A stretch of DNA of 64,000 nucleotides from Pseudomonas maioricensis. Its GTDB lineage: Bacteria; Pseudomonadota; Gammaproteobacteria; Pseudomonadales; Pseudomonadaceae. Location of the stretch: the NCBI RefSeq assembly GCF_022790535.1, contig NZ_LOHG01000012.1:6516-70515 (forward strand), in the 5' to 3' direction. The stretch's first letter is position 1. Every line of letters starts with the position of its first letter. The notes under the pieces are model-generated. The model was not told the origin of the DNA, did not search any database, and was given only the letters and a program-made list of their open reading frames with translations. The position numbers were made by a program, and so were the translations under genes. Of the stretch, positions 43,625-52,415 are shown one piece after another.

Positions 43625-46600
43625 AAATCCTCGCCATCCGCCTGAAAAACCTCGCCTCCCTGGCCGGGCCCTTTGAACTGGATTTCACCGCAGAGCCGCT
43701 GGCCAGCGCCGGTCTGTTCGCCATCACCGGCCCCACCGGCGCAGGCAAAAGCACCTTGCTTGATGCATTGTGTCTGGCACTGTTCGGGGCGATTCCGCGC
43801 CTGAGCAATATCGGCCAGTCGCGGGTGCCGGAAATCGACGGCGACATCAGCACCAACGACCCACGCACCTTACTGCGGCGTGGCACGGGCAGTGGTTATG
43901 CCGAGGTGGACTTCGTCGGTATCGACAAACGTCGATATCGCGCCCGCTGGGAAACCAACCGCGCGCGGGACAACGCCGCGAAAAAACTCCAGGCCAGCCG
44001 TCAGACCCTGACCGATCTGGACAGCGAGCAGATCCTCAGCACGCAAAACAAAACCGAATACAAAACCATGCTCGAAGCCCGTCTGGGTCTCAATTTCGAG
44101 CAGTTCACCCGGGCGGTCATGCTCGCCCAAAGTGAATTCAGCGCTTTCCTCAAAGCCGACGACAAAGAGCGCAGCGAACTGCTGGAAAAGCTCACCGATA
44201 CGGCAATCTACAGCCAACTGGGTCGCCGTGCTTTCAGCAAGAGCAAGGAAGCAGAAAAGGTCCACGAAGACCTCAAGTTGCTGGCCACCGGCATCGCGCC
44301 CATGCAGCCGGAGCAACGCGCAGAACTGGAACAACACTTTAGCGAAGCGCAGCAGCAGCTCAAGACACAGCAAGCGCAACAGCGTCAGTTGGAGCTTAAA
44401 CAGCAGTGGCTGACCGAACTATTGCGCTTGCGTGACGAACACCTGAGCGCCAATGAACAACTGGCGAGCGCCCAGCAGGACTGGGAAAGCCAGGCCAGCC
44501 AGCGTCAGTTGCTGGGACAACTGGAACGCCTCGCACCACAACGCCACCTGTTCGCCCAGCGTAACCGGCTGGATGCCCAACTGAGCCCGCTGAGTGCGCA
44601 AATCAGCGAGCACGTCCAGCGTCAGAATGACCTGCAAGCACGGCAAAACGGGCTTGAAGAAAAACTGCTGGCTGCCACTGCCACCCTCGAACAGGCCGAG
44701 CAACAGAAGAAAACCGCCGCACCGATCATTGGCCAGGCGTTCGAACAGCAAGGCAACCTCACCCACCTGAACAAGGAAGTGCAGGACGCCGCGCTTCATG
44801 CCGAGGCAGCAGAACGGACAAAAGCCAACAGCCAGGCCGCATTGAATCAACTGCTTGATCAACAACGCCTGCTCGACGAACGCTTGCAGGCCATCGCCGG
44901 GCAGCTGGAAAAGAGTGCCGTACTTGCACCGTTGAGCCAGGCATGGACTGCCTACCGGCCGCGCTTGCAGGAAGCGGTCAAACTCAGCGCCCGCTTGAAC
45001 AAGGGGCGTGAAGAACTGCCCGAGCTGGAGAAAAAGTCGACTCGCGCCGAGCAGGAATTGACCGACCGACGTAACGCCTTGCAAACGCTGTACAACGAAG
45101 CACAGGTAAAGGCCGAGGCAGTCAATGCAGAGATTCAGCGCCTCGGGCAACTGCTCCAGGACAATCGTCAGCAACACAGCGGCATCGATTCACTAGAGCG
45201 CATCTGGCAACGGCATCAGGACATCGAAAAGCGCCTGCAAGATGTCGAGGTGCAGCAACAGCAAGCCAATGAGCAGCGCAACAAAAGCATCGCCCACGGC
45301 CTGCAATTGAAAACCGAACACGACGCGGCCGAGCAGGCACTGAAAGTGACCGTCGAGCTGTTGCAACGCCAGCGCCTGGCCCGCAGCGCCAGCGTCGAAG
45401 AGCTGCGCGGCCAGTTGGTTGATCAACAACCCTGCCCGGTCTGCGGCAGCGAAGATCATCCTTATCACCAGTCGGATGCTTTGCTGCAAACGTTGTCCGG
45501 CCATGATGACAGCGAAGAAAACAGCGCCCGTCTAAAGGTCAGCCAGCTAAGCGAAAAGCTCGCCGAACTGCGTGCCGAAGTCACGGAACTCAACACTCGT
45601 CTTAAACAGGCCCGGCCACAGCTGGAACAACTGACAGAGCAGTTGCAAAAACTGGCCCCCGAGCTTGAGGCTCATCCGCTCTACCCGCGCCTGCTGGAAC
45701 AACCCGAGTCGCAACGCGGCGACTGGCTCAGCGAACGACTGCATGCACTGACTGAAGAAATAGCCGCTAGCGAGCAACGCCAGCGCCTACTGCTCAAAGT
45801 GCAGCAGGACGCCGAGCAATTGCAGCAGCACGTGCAAATCGCCCGCGACGCCAGCCAGAACGCGATGAAAATGCTCGACGACCAGCAGCGCAACATTGCC
45901 CTGGACAATCAGGCCTTCGAAGCAGCACTTCAAGAGTTTGAACCTCTATTGCCTGCCGAAAGCCTGCCGCGCTGGCGTGAAGCAGCCACCGACAGCTTCA
46001 TGCAACTCGATAACGACATTGCACAACGCCTGGAACAACTGGATCGCCAGCAGGAAGAACAACAGGAACACAGCGAGCGAGCACGCAAAATCGAGCGCGA
46101 GCAAGACAGCCAGCACAATCTGGAACAGGAACGACTGAAACAGCAGCAGCGTCTGGCAGACCTGCAAGCCCAGCAACTGGCCAGCCAGCAATGTCTGGCG
46201 GAAATGCTCGGCCATTACACCAGTGCCGAACAATGGCAACAGCAGCTTGAGACGCTGCTGGAACAGGCTCGCCGGGCTCAAGCCAACGCCAGTGATGAGC
46301 TGCAACAGGCACGCAGCGAACTGATCAAACTGGCCACAGGGCTTGAAAGCGAACAGTCCCGCCTGAAGGATTTGCAGCAGGAGCTGGCCGAGCTGAATCA
46401 GCACATCACGCAATGGCGCAGCACCCACGCCGAGCTGGACGATGCCGCTCTGGAGGTGTTGCTCACCTACAACGATGAGGGCATCACTCAACTGCGTCAG
46501 CAACTGCAACAGAGCGAAAAGGCTCTGGAGCAGAGTCGCATTTTGCTGCAGGAACGCGACAAGCAGTTGCAACTGCATCAGGCCCATCACAGCGATGTGA

Positions 46601-47265
46601 CCGATGCCGAGCAATTGGCCGCCGCGTTGCTGGAGGCGCAAAAACTCTGCACCGATCAGGAACAGCAATGCGCTGACTTGCGCGCTCAACTCAGCGAAGA
46701 CGAGCGCCGTAACAACGCAAGCCGCGACCTGCAGGAACAGATCGCCAAGGCCCACAGCGAGTACCTGCGCTGGGCTCGCCTGGCAGCGTTGATCGGCTCG
46801 GCTGAAGGCGATCGATTCCGCAAGATCGCTCAGGCTTACAACCTCGACTTGCTGGTCCATCATGCCAACGCCCAGCTAAAACAACTGGTGCGACGTTATC
46901 GTCTCAAGCGCGGCGGCAGCATGCTCGGGTTGCTGGTGATGGACACGGAAATGGGCGACGAACTGCGCTCGGTGCATTCGCTGTCTGGTGGCGAGACCTT
47001 TCTCGTTTCGCTGGCGCTGGCCCTCGGACTGGCATCCATGGCATCAAGCACCTTGAAAATCGAATCATTGTTTATCGACGAAGGCTTCGGCAGCCTCGAC
47101 CCGGAATCCCTGCAACTGGCCATGGATGCGCTGGATGGTTTGCAGGCCCAGGGGCGCAAGGTCGGCGTGATATCCCACGTACAGGAAATGCACGAGCGCA
47201 TTCCCGTGCAAATTCAGGTGCGGCGTCAGGGCAATGGCCTGAGTACCGTAGAGGTCAGCCACTGA
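43621..47265 (+). CDS. sbcC: Exonuclease SbcCD subunit C (ATPase)
   Basis: A 1214-residue Rad50-type SMC-like ATPase. Walker A GPTGAGKST is at residues 37-45. Two long coiled-coil arms (about 190-590 and 650-1040, rich in Q/E/L) flank the zinc hook CPVC at Cys605 and Cys608. The C-terminal half has the signature LSGGETFLVSLALALGL and Walker B SLFIDEGFGSLD. It tethers DNA ends and drives SbcD. Given the many REP palindromes in this genome, a hairpin-cleaving complex is of direct interest, though that is only context. Confidence 0.96.
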   Translation: MKILAIRLKNLASLAGPFELDFTAEPLASAGLFAITGPTGAGKSTLLDALCLALFGAIPRLSNIGQSRVPEIDGDISTNDPRTLLRRGTGSGYAEVDFVGIDKRRYRARWETNRARDNAAKKLQASRQTLTDLDSEQILSTQNKTEYKTMLEARLGLNFEQFTRAVMLAQSEFSAFLKADDKERSELLEKLTDTAIYSQLGRRAFSKSKEAEKVHEDLKLLATGIAPMQPEQRAELEQHFSEAQQQLKTQQAQQRQLELKQQWLTELLRLRDEHLSANEQLASAQQDWESQASQRQLLGQLERLAPQRHLFAQRNRLDAQLSPLSAQISEHVQRQNDLQARQNGLEEKLLAATATLEQAEQQKKTAAPIIGQAFEQQGNLTHLNKEVQDAALHAEAAERTKANSQAALNQLLDQQRLLDERLQAIAGQLEKSAVLAPLSQAWTAYRPRLQEAVKLSARLNKGREELPELEKKSTRAEQELTDRRNALQTLYNEAQVKAEAVNAEIQRLGQLLQDNRQQHSGIDSLERIWQRHQDIEKRLQDVEVQQQQANEQRNKSIAHGLQLKTEHDAAEQALKVTVELLQRQRLARSASVEELRGQLVDQQPCPVCGSEDHPYHQSDALLQTLSGHDDSEENSARLKVSQLSEKLAELRAEVTELNTRLKQARPQLEQLTEQLQKLAPELEAHPLYPRLLEQPESQRGDWLSERLHALTEEIAASEQRQRLLLKVQQDAEQLQQHVQIARDASQNAMKMLDDQQRNIALDNQAFEAALQEFEPLLPAESLPRWREAATDSFMQLDNDIAQRLEQLDRQQEEQQEHSERARKIEREQDSQHNLEQERLKQQQRLADLQAQQLASQQCLAEMLGHYTSAEQWQQQLETLLEQARRAQANASDELQQARSELIKLATGLESEQSRLKDLQQELAELNQHITQWRSTHAELDDAALEVLLTYNDEGITQLRQQLQQSEKALEQSRILLQERDKQLQLHQAHHSDVTDAEQLAAALLEAQKLCTDQEQQCADLRAQLSEDERRNNASRDLQEQIAKAHSEYLRWARLAALIGSAEGDRFRKIAQAYNLDLLVHHANAQLKQLVRRYRLKRGGSMLGLLVMDTEMGDELRSVHSLSGGETFLVSLALALGLASMASSTLKIESLFIDEGFGSLDPESLQLAMDALDGLQAQGRKVGVISHVQEMHERIPVQIQVRRQGNGLSTVEVSH

Positions 47266-47864
47266 TGAGCGCAGTGCTTTACTCATTCCGCCGCTGCCCA
47301 TACGCCATGCGCGCTCGCATGGCTTTGCGGTATGCGGGCTGCCTGGTGCAAATCCACGAAGTCAGCCTCAAGGCAAAACCGCCCGAGATGCTCGAACGCT
47401 CGCCTAAAGGCACGGTGCCTGTGCTGATAGTGGACGATCAGGTATTGGAGCAAAGCCTGGATATCATGCATTGGGCGTTGGCCTGCAATGATCCGCATAA
47501 CTGGCTATTGATCGACAACGGTGATGGTCGTCGGGATATTCAAACGCTCATCGAAGAAAACGATCAGGTGTTCAAACAGCATCTGGATCGCTACAAATAC
47601 TTCGTGCGCCACCCAGAGCATCCGCAGGAACACTACCGGCAACTGGGTGAGGAGTTTTTGCAGAAACTGGAAAATCGCCTGCAGCACCGGGACTTTCTGG
47701 TAACGGATCAAGTGAGCCTGGCGGACATCGCGCTCGCGCCATTCATACGGCAATTCAGCGCAGTGGATCCGGATTGGTTTGCGACAAGTGCGTATCCGAA
47801 GTTACGTGGCTGGCTGGATCGGTTCATTCAGTCAGCATTGTTTAAAGCAGTGATAGCCAAGTGA
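47265..47864 (+). CDS. Glutathione S-transferase family protein
   Basis: A 199-residue protein with an N-terminal thioredoxin-like domain (YSFRRCPYAMRARMAL, with Cys10 in the position of glutaredoxin-like GSTs; KGTVPVLIVDDQVLEQSLDI provides the cis-proline and glutathione-binding segments). The C-terminal helical domain follows from about 85. The cysteine suggests thiol-transferase rather than classical transferase activity. The ATG overlaps the sbcC stop (TGATG), so it is translated with sbcC. The substrate is unknown. Confidence 0.85.
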   Translation: MSAVLYSFRRCPYAMRARMALRYAGCLVQIHEVSLKAKPPEMLERSPKGTVPVLIVDDQVLEQSLDIMHWALACNDPHNWLLIDNGDGRRDIQTLIEENDQVFKQHLDRYKYFVRHPEHPQEHYRQLGEEFLQKLENRLQHRDFLVTDQVSLADIALAPFIRQFSAVDPDWFATSAYPKLRGWLDRFIQSALFKAVIAK

Positions 47865-47872
47865 CCACAGTT

Positions 47873-47965
47873 CTTGTTGGAGCCAGGCTTGCCCGCGAAC
47901 GGGTACCCGGATTCAACAGAAACACCGCGTCAGCGTTCTTCGCGGGCAAGCCTCGCTCCAACAAG
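47873..47965. repeat. REPIN, family B
   Basis: Arms CTTGTTGGAGCCAGGCTTGC and CAAGCCTCGCTCCAACAAG with the GCCCGCGAA core inverted on the other side of a 40-base spacer. It sits between the convergent glutathione transferase gene and the small minus-strand gene whose stop lies 2 bases away. Confidence 0.88.
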
Positions 47966-47966
47966 C

Positions 47967-48176
47967 CTAAACCGATACAACCACCTCAACCCTGTCCGGC
48001 CGGGTGCCTGCCTGCACTTTCTGCGCTCTGGACAACTCGATAGCCTGAGCGATTTCATACCGGCATTCGATATTACGCGCGACCCCGCCCACCGAGTTCT
48101 GGCCAATGCCCAACAATGAACTGCCATTGATCATGACTGCCAGCCCCGCCGTCACCCACATCTTGCCGCCACTCAC
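47967..48176 (-). CDS. Small hypothetical protein, 69 residues
   Basis: A GTG-initiated frame with a good ribosome site (AGGAG, 8 bases upstream). The GTG overlaps the TGA of the preceding small gene (GTGA), so the two are translationally coupled. The product has a weakly hydrophobic N-terminal part (WVTAGLAVMINGSSLLGIG) and a polar C-terminal half with one cysteine (NIECRYEIAQAIELSRAQ). No family recognised. The spacing and coupling argue for a real gene. Confidence 0.55.
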   Translation of the reverse strand: MSGGKMWVTAGLAVMINGSSLLGIGQNSVGGVARNIECRYEIAQAIELSRAQKVQAGTRPDRVEVVVSV

Positions 48177-48346
48177 GATGCACGCTCCTGAGTATTCAAA
48201 GCCGCGCGGTCAACTACGGTTTGAGTTGAGGGAGAAGTCAGTTGCGGGTTCATGCTGGTAACAGTGACTACTGCAATAAAAACCACATAAAGCGAAATGG
48301 CGATATAAGCGCCTTGTTTGATTGAATGAAGAATGGCAGTGGCCAT
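48173..48346 (-). CDS. Small membrane protein, 57 residues
   Basis: The ATG at 48346 is preceded by GGAGTTACACCC. The 57-residue product starts MATAILHSIKQGAYIAISLY and has one predicted membrane helix at about residues 12-31, then a short polar tail ending NTQERAS. The stop codon overlaps the start of the downstream 69-residue gene. No family recognised. Too short for ordinary frame lists. Confidence 0.55.
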   Translation of the reverse strand: MATAILHSIKQGAYIAISLYVVFIAVVTVTSMNPQLTSPSTQTVVDRAALNTQERAS

Positions 48347-48490
48347 GGGTGTAACTCCGTCAGTTGCAGTGTTGTGTTTCCTGGCCGACAGGATCGCGAA
48401 AAAGCGGAGTATTGAAAAACGATGGTTAGAGATAGCGAATATCAGCTGGGTTGATTATTGAATCGGTTTATCAATTCAATAGATAACCTT

Positions 48491-48581
48491 CTGTAGGAGT
48501 GAGCTTGCTCGCGATAGCATTAGTGGGCCAGGTGTATCTTCAACTGATAAATCGAATCGCGAGCAAGCTCACTCCTACAGG
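48491..48581. repeat. REPIN, mixed A/B arms
   Basis: Arms CTGTAGGAGTGAGCTTGCTC and GAGCAAGCTCACTCCTACAG are perfect inverted copies through GCGAT. They combine the outer TGTAGGAG of family A with the inner GCTTGCTCGCGAT core of family B, suggesting a related third subfamily. Confidence 0.88.
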
Positions 48582-48646
48582 TCCCGTATTTGCTGTGCGA
48601 CAACGTAGCATCAGGGACACCGAGGCAGGTCCTAAAAGATCGTGGC

Positions 48647-48680
48647 AAAAAAAAGCCCGCATCCTATGAGAGACGCGGGC
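48647..48680 (-). terminator. Rho-independent terminator (minus strand)
   Basis: On the minus strand GCCCGCGTC, loop TCTCATAG, GATGCGGGC forms a 9-bp stem with one G:U pair and is followed by eight Ts. It probably ends the transcript of the small secreted protein gene at 48890-49072, 210 bases upstream. Confidence 0.85.
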
Positions 48681-48698
48681 CAAGAGGGACTCATCCGG

Positions 48699-48799
48699 CG
48701 CTTTCGCGAGCAGGCTCACTGGCAGAATTTGCATGGCTCTGATACGCGATGATCAGAAGGTCGCAAAAACCTGGGTAAGCGAACATGCTCGCGAAAGCG
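48699..48799. repeat. Inverted repeat pair, third REP-like type
   Basis: CGCTTTCGCGAGCA at 48699-48712 and its exact reverse complement at 48786-48799 flank a 73-base spacer. The core GCGAGCA resembles family B, but the outer part (CTTTCG) differs from both other families in this window. Confidence 0.7.
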
Positions 48800-48829
48800 G
48801 CGTTTAATCAAACAGGATTGTTTCTTTAA

Positions 48830-48879
48830 GAATCCATTCCCGGGTATCGATGTTCTATTCGTTAACCGGGAATGGATTC
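48830..48879. repeat. Perfect 14-bp inverted repeat downstream of the small secreted protein gene
   Basis: GAATCCATTCCCGG at 48830-48843 is matched exactly at 48866-48879 across a 22-base loop. It starts 11 bases past the minus-strand stop codon at 48890. There is no proper T-run on either side, so it is either a stabilising 3' hairpin or a protein site. Confidence 0.75.
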
Positions 48880-48889
48880 AATCGCTTAT

Positions 48890-49072
48890 TCATTGTTGAG
48901 TCTTGTGATCCAGTGCTGCGTAGAAATTAGCACTCTGCTGCAAGTATTTAGGGGTGTAAGTCTGAGTGGCGTGATTCTTTTTGTCGCTGACATCAACACT
49001 GGCCTGTGCAGGCAATGCAACAGTGGCGGAGATGGCAGACGCGGCAATGATGGAGAAGATATTGAAGTTCAT
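48890..49072 (-). CDS. Small secreted protein, 60 residues
   Basis: ATG at 49072 behind GAGGGTTAACGCC. The product begins MNFNIFSIIAASAISATVAL and has a clear signal peptide with likely cleavage after PAQA at about residue 22. The mature part of about 38 residues is polar (SVDVSDKKNHATQTY...) and lacks cysteines. No family recognised with confidence. It is monocistronic, followed by a 14-bp hairpin and a terminator. A 35-codon upstream in-frame extension lacks a ribosome site. Confidence 0.65.
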   Translation of the reverse strand: MNFNIFSIIAASAISATVALPAQASVDVSDKKNHATQTYTPKYLQQSANFYAALDHKTQQ

Positions 49073-49204
49073 GGCGTTAACCCTCGGAGTCTGTTTACTG
49101 CGTTTCAAGTCTTGACCGTCTTGGCCGTGACTCAAACTTACCCCCGAGGGCGGCTCAGCCGAAATGTTTTGTAGCACTAGCTCATATCACTTGAATTGAT
49201 AGAA

Positions 49205-49235
49205 CCTCAACCCCGCGTAAATAGCGGGGTTGAGG
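49205..49235 (-). terminator. Strong hairpin after the lactonase-like gene
   Basis: CCTCAACCCCGC and GCGGGGTTGAGG form a perfect 12-bp stem with a 7-base loop, 12 bases past the stop codon at 49247. The minus-strand sequence after it (TTCTATC) is only moderately T-rich, so termination is likely but not certain. Confidence 0.7.
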
Positions 49236-49246
49236 CTCCGGGACAA

Positions 49247-50416
49247 TCACTTGCCCGTCAGGAAACGGAAGTCCGACGGTGAATCAAAGTCGAGCTTTTG
49301 CACCGTGTCGCCGAGCAAACCGGTTTTCGGATCGACTTTCACCGTCACAATCTGATTGCTCTTCTGATTGGCGATCAGCATGAACTGACCGCTTGGGTCG
49401 AAACTGAACTCACGAGGCTCCAGGCCTTCAACCGAGCGACGCTGCACTTCGCTGAGCTGCCCTTTCGCGTCGATGGCAAATACCAGCAACTGGTTGGCTT
49501 CACCGCGATTGGCCACGTAGAGGTACTTGCCGTTTGGCGAGGTGTGGAGGCCACCGGCACCGACTTTCTGCTGCTGGTCCTTGTTCTTCAGATCCACCAG
49601 TTGGGTCTGCTTGAACTCACCGTCGTGGTAATCGAACACCGCGACCTGCGCGACCATCTCAAGGGTTAACCAGGCGTGTTTGCCATCCTGACTGAACAAC
49701 AGATGACGCGGGCCACTGCCTGCCGACAATTGCACGGTTGGCGTTTTCGCCGGCTGCAAAGGCTTGGCGCGCTTGCCGTCGTAGCTGAACACCAGCATCT
49801 TGTCGGCGCCCAGATCACTGGTCACCACATACTTGCCGTCCGGCGTCGGGATGGCCGAGTGCACATGGGAAGACGCCTGACGCTCCGGATTGACCTTACT
49901 TGCACCGTGATTATTGCTGACCTGAACAACGTCGGACAGCTTGCCGTCCTGGCCAACCGGAATGACTGCCAGCGCACCACCCGGATCGGGTTGCACGGCA
50001 TAGTTGGAAACGAAAAGAAAACGCTGGTCCGGGCTGAGGCTCGAATGCGTCGGCTCGTCACCCTGGCTCTTCACCTGATTGATCGGCGTGACCTGGTGGG
50101 TCTTGGCATCAATGGCAAAGCTGCTCACTTTGCCGACCACATCTTTGCCGTCAGGGCCGTTTTCGTTGACGACGAACAGGTGGCGCTGATCTTTCGACAG
50201 CGTCAGCCAGGACGGATTGTCAGTCTTGATCACTTGCAACGGTTTGGCATCCAGCTGGCCAGTCTGGCTGTTGAACCGGTATCGATAGATACCTTCGCTG
50301 GCGGCCTGGGTATAAGAACCAATCAGTACATCGTATTCAGTCATGCTTTGCGCCTGTATCGGGAAAGCGCTCATTGCGCCGGCCAGTGCCAGCCAAGGCA
50401 GAAATGTACGAGTCAT
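49247..50416 (-). CDS. Periplasmic lactonase-family beta-propeller protein
   Basis: A 389-residue seven-bladed propeller of the 6-phosphogluconolactonase/YbhE-like (lactonase, COG2706) family. It has a signal peptide at residues 1-22 (cleavage after PIQA), which cytosolic Pgl lacks. Repeated blades carry motifs such as HSSLSPDQRFLFVSNY and HLLFSQDGKHAWLTLE. The ASSHVHSAIPTPDGKYVVTSD segment holds the histidine and acidic residues near the active-site centre. It probably hydrolyses a sugar lactone in the periplasm. Followed by a strong hairpin. The neighbouring sugar-acid cluster makes an aldonolactone substrate attractive, but this is inference. Confidence 0.8.
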   Translation of the reverse strand: MTRTFLPWLALAGAMSAFPIQAQSMTEYDVLIGSYTQAASEGIYRYRFNSQTGQLDAKPLQVIKTDNPSWLTLSKDQRHLFVVNENGPDGKDVVGKVSSFAIDAKTHQVTPINQVKSQGDEPTHSSLSPDQRFLFVSNYAVQPDPGGALAVIPVGQDGKLSDVVQVSNNHGASKVNPERQASSHVHSAIPTPDGKYVVTSDLGADKMLVFSYDGKRAKPLQPAKTPTVQLSAGSGPRHLLFSQDGKHAWLTLEMVAQVAVFDYHDGEFKQTQLVDLKNKDQQQKVGAGGLHTSPNGKYLYVANRGEANQLLVFAIDAKGQLSEVQRRSVEGLEPREFSFDPSGQFMLIANQKSNQIVTVKVDPKTGLLGDTVQKLDFDSPSDFRFLTGK

Positions 50417-50510
50417 GGGCAGAGCCTTCTTTTTTCAGGTTGTTATTGGGCGCCATCGACGCGCGAACAACCTCTAAGACACTGCTTTGCCCTGATTGGT
50501 TTTATGCGGA

Positions 50511-50801
50511 TCAATCCTCTTGCACGTCTTCATCGTCTTCTTTGGTCGGCGTGAACGCTTCGAGGCACTTCATGCGGTAATCATGGGTGCCATCGCTGAT
50601 CAGCCAGCACTGCTGAGCTTCATCGAATGTCGCGGCGTTGACCTGCTCCATGGTGAACCGCCAGGTCTTGCGCTCGCGCCCGTCCATGCACTCGAGGGTG
50701 AGGAAATCGCCCAGAAAGAAATCCCAGGCATGCAGCCCGTCAATTTCTAGCATCGTAGCGTCTTTCAGGGCTGCACTCATCGTCGTCGGGGTGGTGGTCA
50801 T
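50511..50801 (-). CDS. Hypothetical protein, 96 residues
   Basis: A small cytosolic-looking protein starting MTTTPTTMSAALKDATMLEI and ending in a very acidic tail (KEDDEDVQED). A central beta-rich region includes WDFFLGDFLTLECMDGRERK. No signal peptide or membrane segment. The ribosome site is weak at this ATG; a second ATG seven codons on is no better. I do not recognise its function. It lies between the lactonase-like gene and an MFS gene, on the same strand as both. Confidence 0.7.
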   Translation of the reverse strand: MTTTPTTMSAALKDATMLEIDGLHAWDFFLGDFLTLECMDGRERKTWRFTMEQVNAATFDEAQQCWLISDGTHDYRMKCLEAFTPTKEDDEDVQED

Positions 50802-50855
50802 GGCAGTCTTCGTCTGTGTAAAAGCGCGAATGATAGGCCAAAACCACCTGCAAGT

Positions 50856-52214
50856 TTAAGCAGTAGCTTCAACGGCAGCCGACGAGGGTTTGTCGTGGGT
50901 GGTCTCGCGCACGTAATACCGGTTCGGAATCCCCCAGATAATCAACGCAGCGGCCAGGACGCAAACCGCGCACAGCACGTAGAGCGCAGGCGTCGCCGCA
51001 CCAGTCAGGTCCTTGACCCGGCCGACCATGAACGGCGCGATGATCCCGCCCAACTGGCCGATGGAGTTGATCAGCGCGATACCCGCTGCTGCCGCCAGAC
51101 CACTGAGGAAACGCGGCGGAATGGTCCAGAAAATCGGCATCCAGGCAATGATGCCCGTCATGATCATGGTCATGCCGACCATCAACGGCAGCAATTGCCC
51201 TGGAAGCAACGCGCAGACCAGATAGCCCGCCGCCGTCAGTAATGCGCAAGCTGCCATGTGCCAACGGCGTTCACCGTGTCGATCAGAGCTGGCACCGATC
51301 AGCAGGTTGCCAACCACTGCGCCCACATAGGGAATCACCGTTAGCCAGCCAATGGTCATAGTGTCGGCAACGCCTGCGCTTTTGATCAGTTGCGGCATCC
51401 AGAACAGCAGGCCCGTCAGTGCCATGACCAGACACAGGTAAATCACCGACATCACGTAGGTGGTCGGGTGTTTCCAGATGTCCTTGAAGCTTTGCGGCGT
51501 CTCGGGCTGGACTTCCCGGGCCATGCGCGCCAGAACGACTTTTTTCTCGGCGTCGTTCAGCCATTTGGCATCTTCAATGCGGTCGCAGACAAACCAGAAC
51601 ACTACGATGCCGAGCAATACCGACGGCAGGCCTTCCAGCAGGAACAGCCAGCGCCAGCCCGGCATGCCCAGCACACCGTCGAAGTGGTTGAGGATCAGCC
51701 CGGCAATCGGCCCGCCGACGATACCGCACAGGCAGATGGAACTCTTGAAGTAGGAATTGACCCGCGCGCGGCGGTTACTCGGGTACCACTGGGTGAAGAA
51801 GTACAGCACGCCAGGCACAAAGCCCGCCTCCATCACACCAATCAGAAAACGCAGGGTGTAAAACCAGAACTCGGTCTGCACGAACATCATGCACGCGGAA
51901 GTGATGCCCCACGTAACCATGATCCGCGCAATCCATACCCGGGCGCCGATCTTGTGCAGGAGCATGTTGCTGGGGACTTCGAAAAGAAAGTAACCGACGA
52001 AAAACAGACTGGCACCAAGGCCATAGACTGTTTCGCTGAAACCCAGATCGCTCTGCATCTGCAGTTTGGCAAAGCTGATGTTGACGCGATCCAGATAGGC
52101 AAACAGGAAGCAGACAATGAACAGCGGGATGATCCGCCAGTTCACCTTGCGGTAGATCTTGTCCTCGAAAGCGTCCGCATCGAACGATTCGACTGGCGCA
52201 GTGTGGGTGGTCAT
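50856..52214 (-). CDS. MFS transporter, anion:cation symporter family
   Basis: A 452-residue, 12-helix transporter of the sugar-acid/phthalate-type ACS family. The first helix RIIPLFIVCFLFAYLDRVNI, the loop FEVPSNMLLHKIGARVWIAR and the segment RFLIGVMEAGFVPGVLYF are typical. A near-perfect AAGGAGGTG ribosome site precedes the ATG, suggesting strong translation. It should import an organic or sugar acid with protons. Last gene of a minus-strand set with the AraD1-type enzyme and a second MFS, separated from the former by a REPIN. Confidence 0.87.
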   Translation of the reverse strand: MTTHTAPVESFDADAFEDKIYRKVNWRIIPLFIVCFLFAYLDRVNISFAKLQMQSDLGFSETVYGLGASLFFVGYFLFEVPSNMLLHKIGARVWIARIMVTWGITSACMMFVQTEFWFYTLRFLIGVMEAGFVPGVLYFFTQWYPSNRRARVNSYFKSSICLCGIVGGPIAGLILNHFDGVLGMPGWRWLFLLEGLPSVLLGIVVFWFVCDRIEDAKWLNDAEKKVVLARMAREVQPETPQSFKDIWKHPTTYVMSVIYLCLVMALTGLLFWMPQLIKSAGVADTMTIGWLTVIPYVGAVVGNLLIGASSDRHGERRWHMAACALLTAAGYLVCALLPGQLLPLMVGMTMIMTGIIAWMPIFWTIPPRFLSGLAAAAGIALINSIGQLGGIIAPFMVGRVKDLTGAATPALYVLCAVCVLAAALIIWGIPNRYYVRETTHDKPSSAAVEATA

Positions 52215-52281
52215 GTACGCACCTCCTTGTTGTTATTGGTGGGTGTCGAACTGAAATGCGATTTGATCCTGCCAAGCAAAC

Positions 52282-52389
52282 CCTGTGGGAGCGAGGCTTG
52301 GTCTGGGCGGTATTCCGACGATAAACGATAACGCGGTGTATCTTCTAGACTCGTCTCATGTATCGCGAGCAAGCTCAGCTCCCACAGGG
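52282..52389. repeat. REPIN, family B, left arm partly lost
   Basis: The right arm ATCGCGAGCAAGCTCAGCTC is intact; the left arm keeps CTGTGGGAGCGAGGCTTG and then diverges. The inner spacer AAACGATAACGCGGTGT... is shared with the element at 15383. Lies between two genes of the sugar-acid set. Confidence 0.82.
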
Positions 52390-52415
52390 TTAAATCGCAT
52401 TCCTATGGATGATCA

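Larger units (their letters stand above)
48347..48889. other. Repeat-rich gap
   Basis: 543 bases without a convincing gene. From left to right it holds the upstream region of the small membrane protein gene, a family B REPIN (48491-48581), a minus-strand terminator (48647-48680), a third repeat type with inverted arms (48699-48799) and a 14-bp perfect inverted repeat (48830-48879). Short frames in it are repeat shadows. Confidence 0.7.

Noticed and set aside
48491..48799. Possible CRISPR-like array from clustered short repeats
   Set aside because: The repeats are inverted pairs of REP type with different arms, not direct repeats with even spacers, and no cas gene is present.
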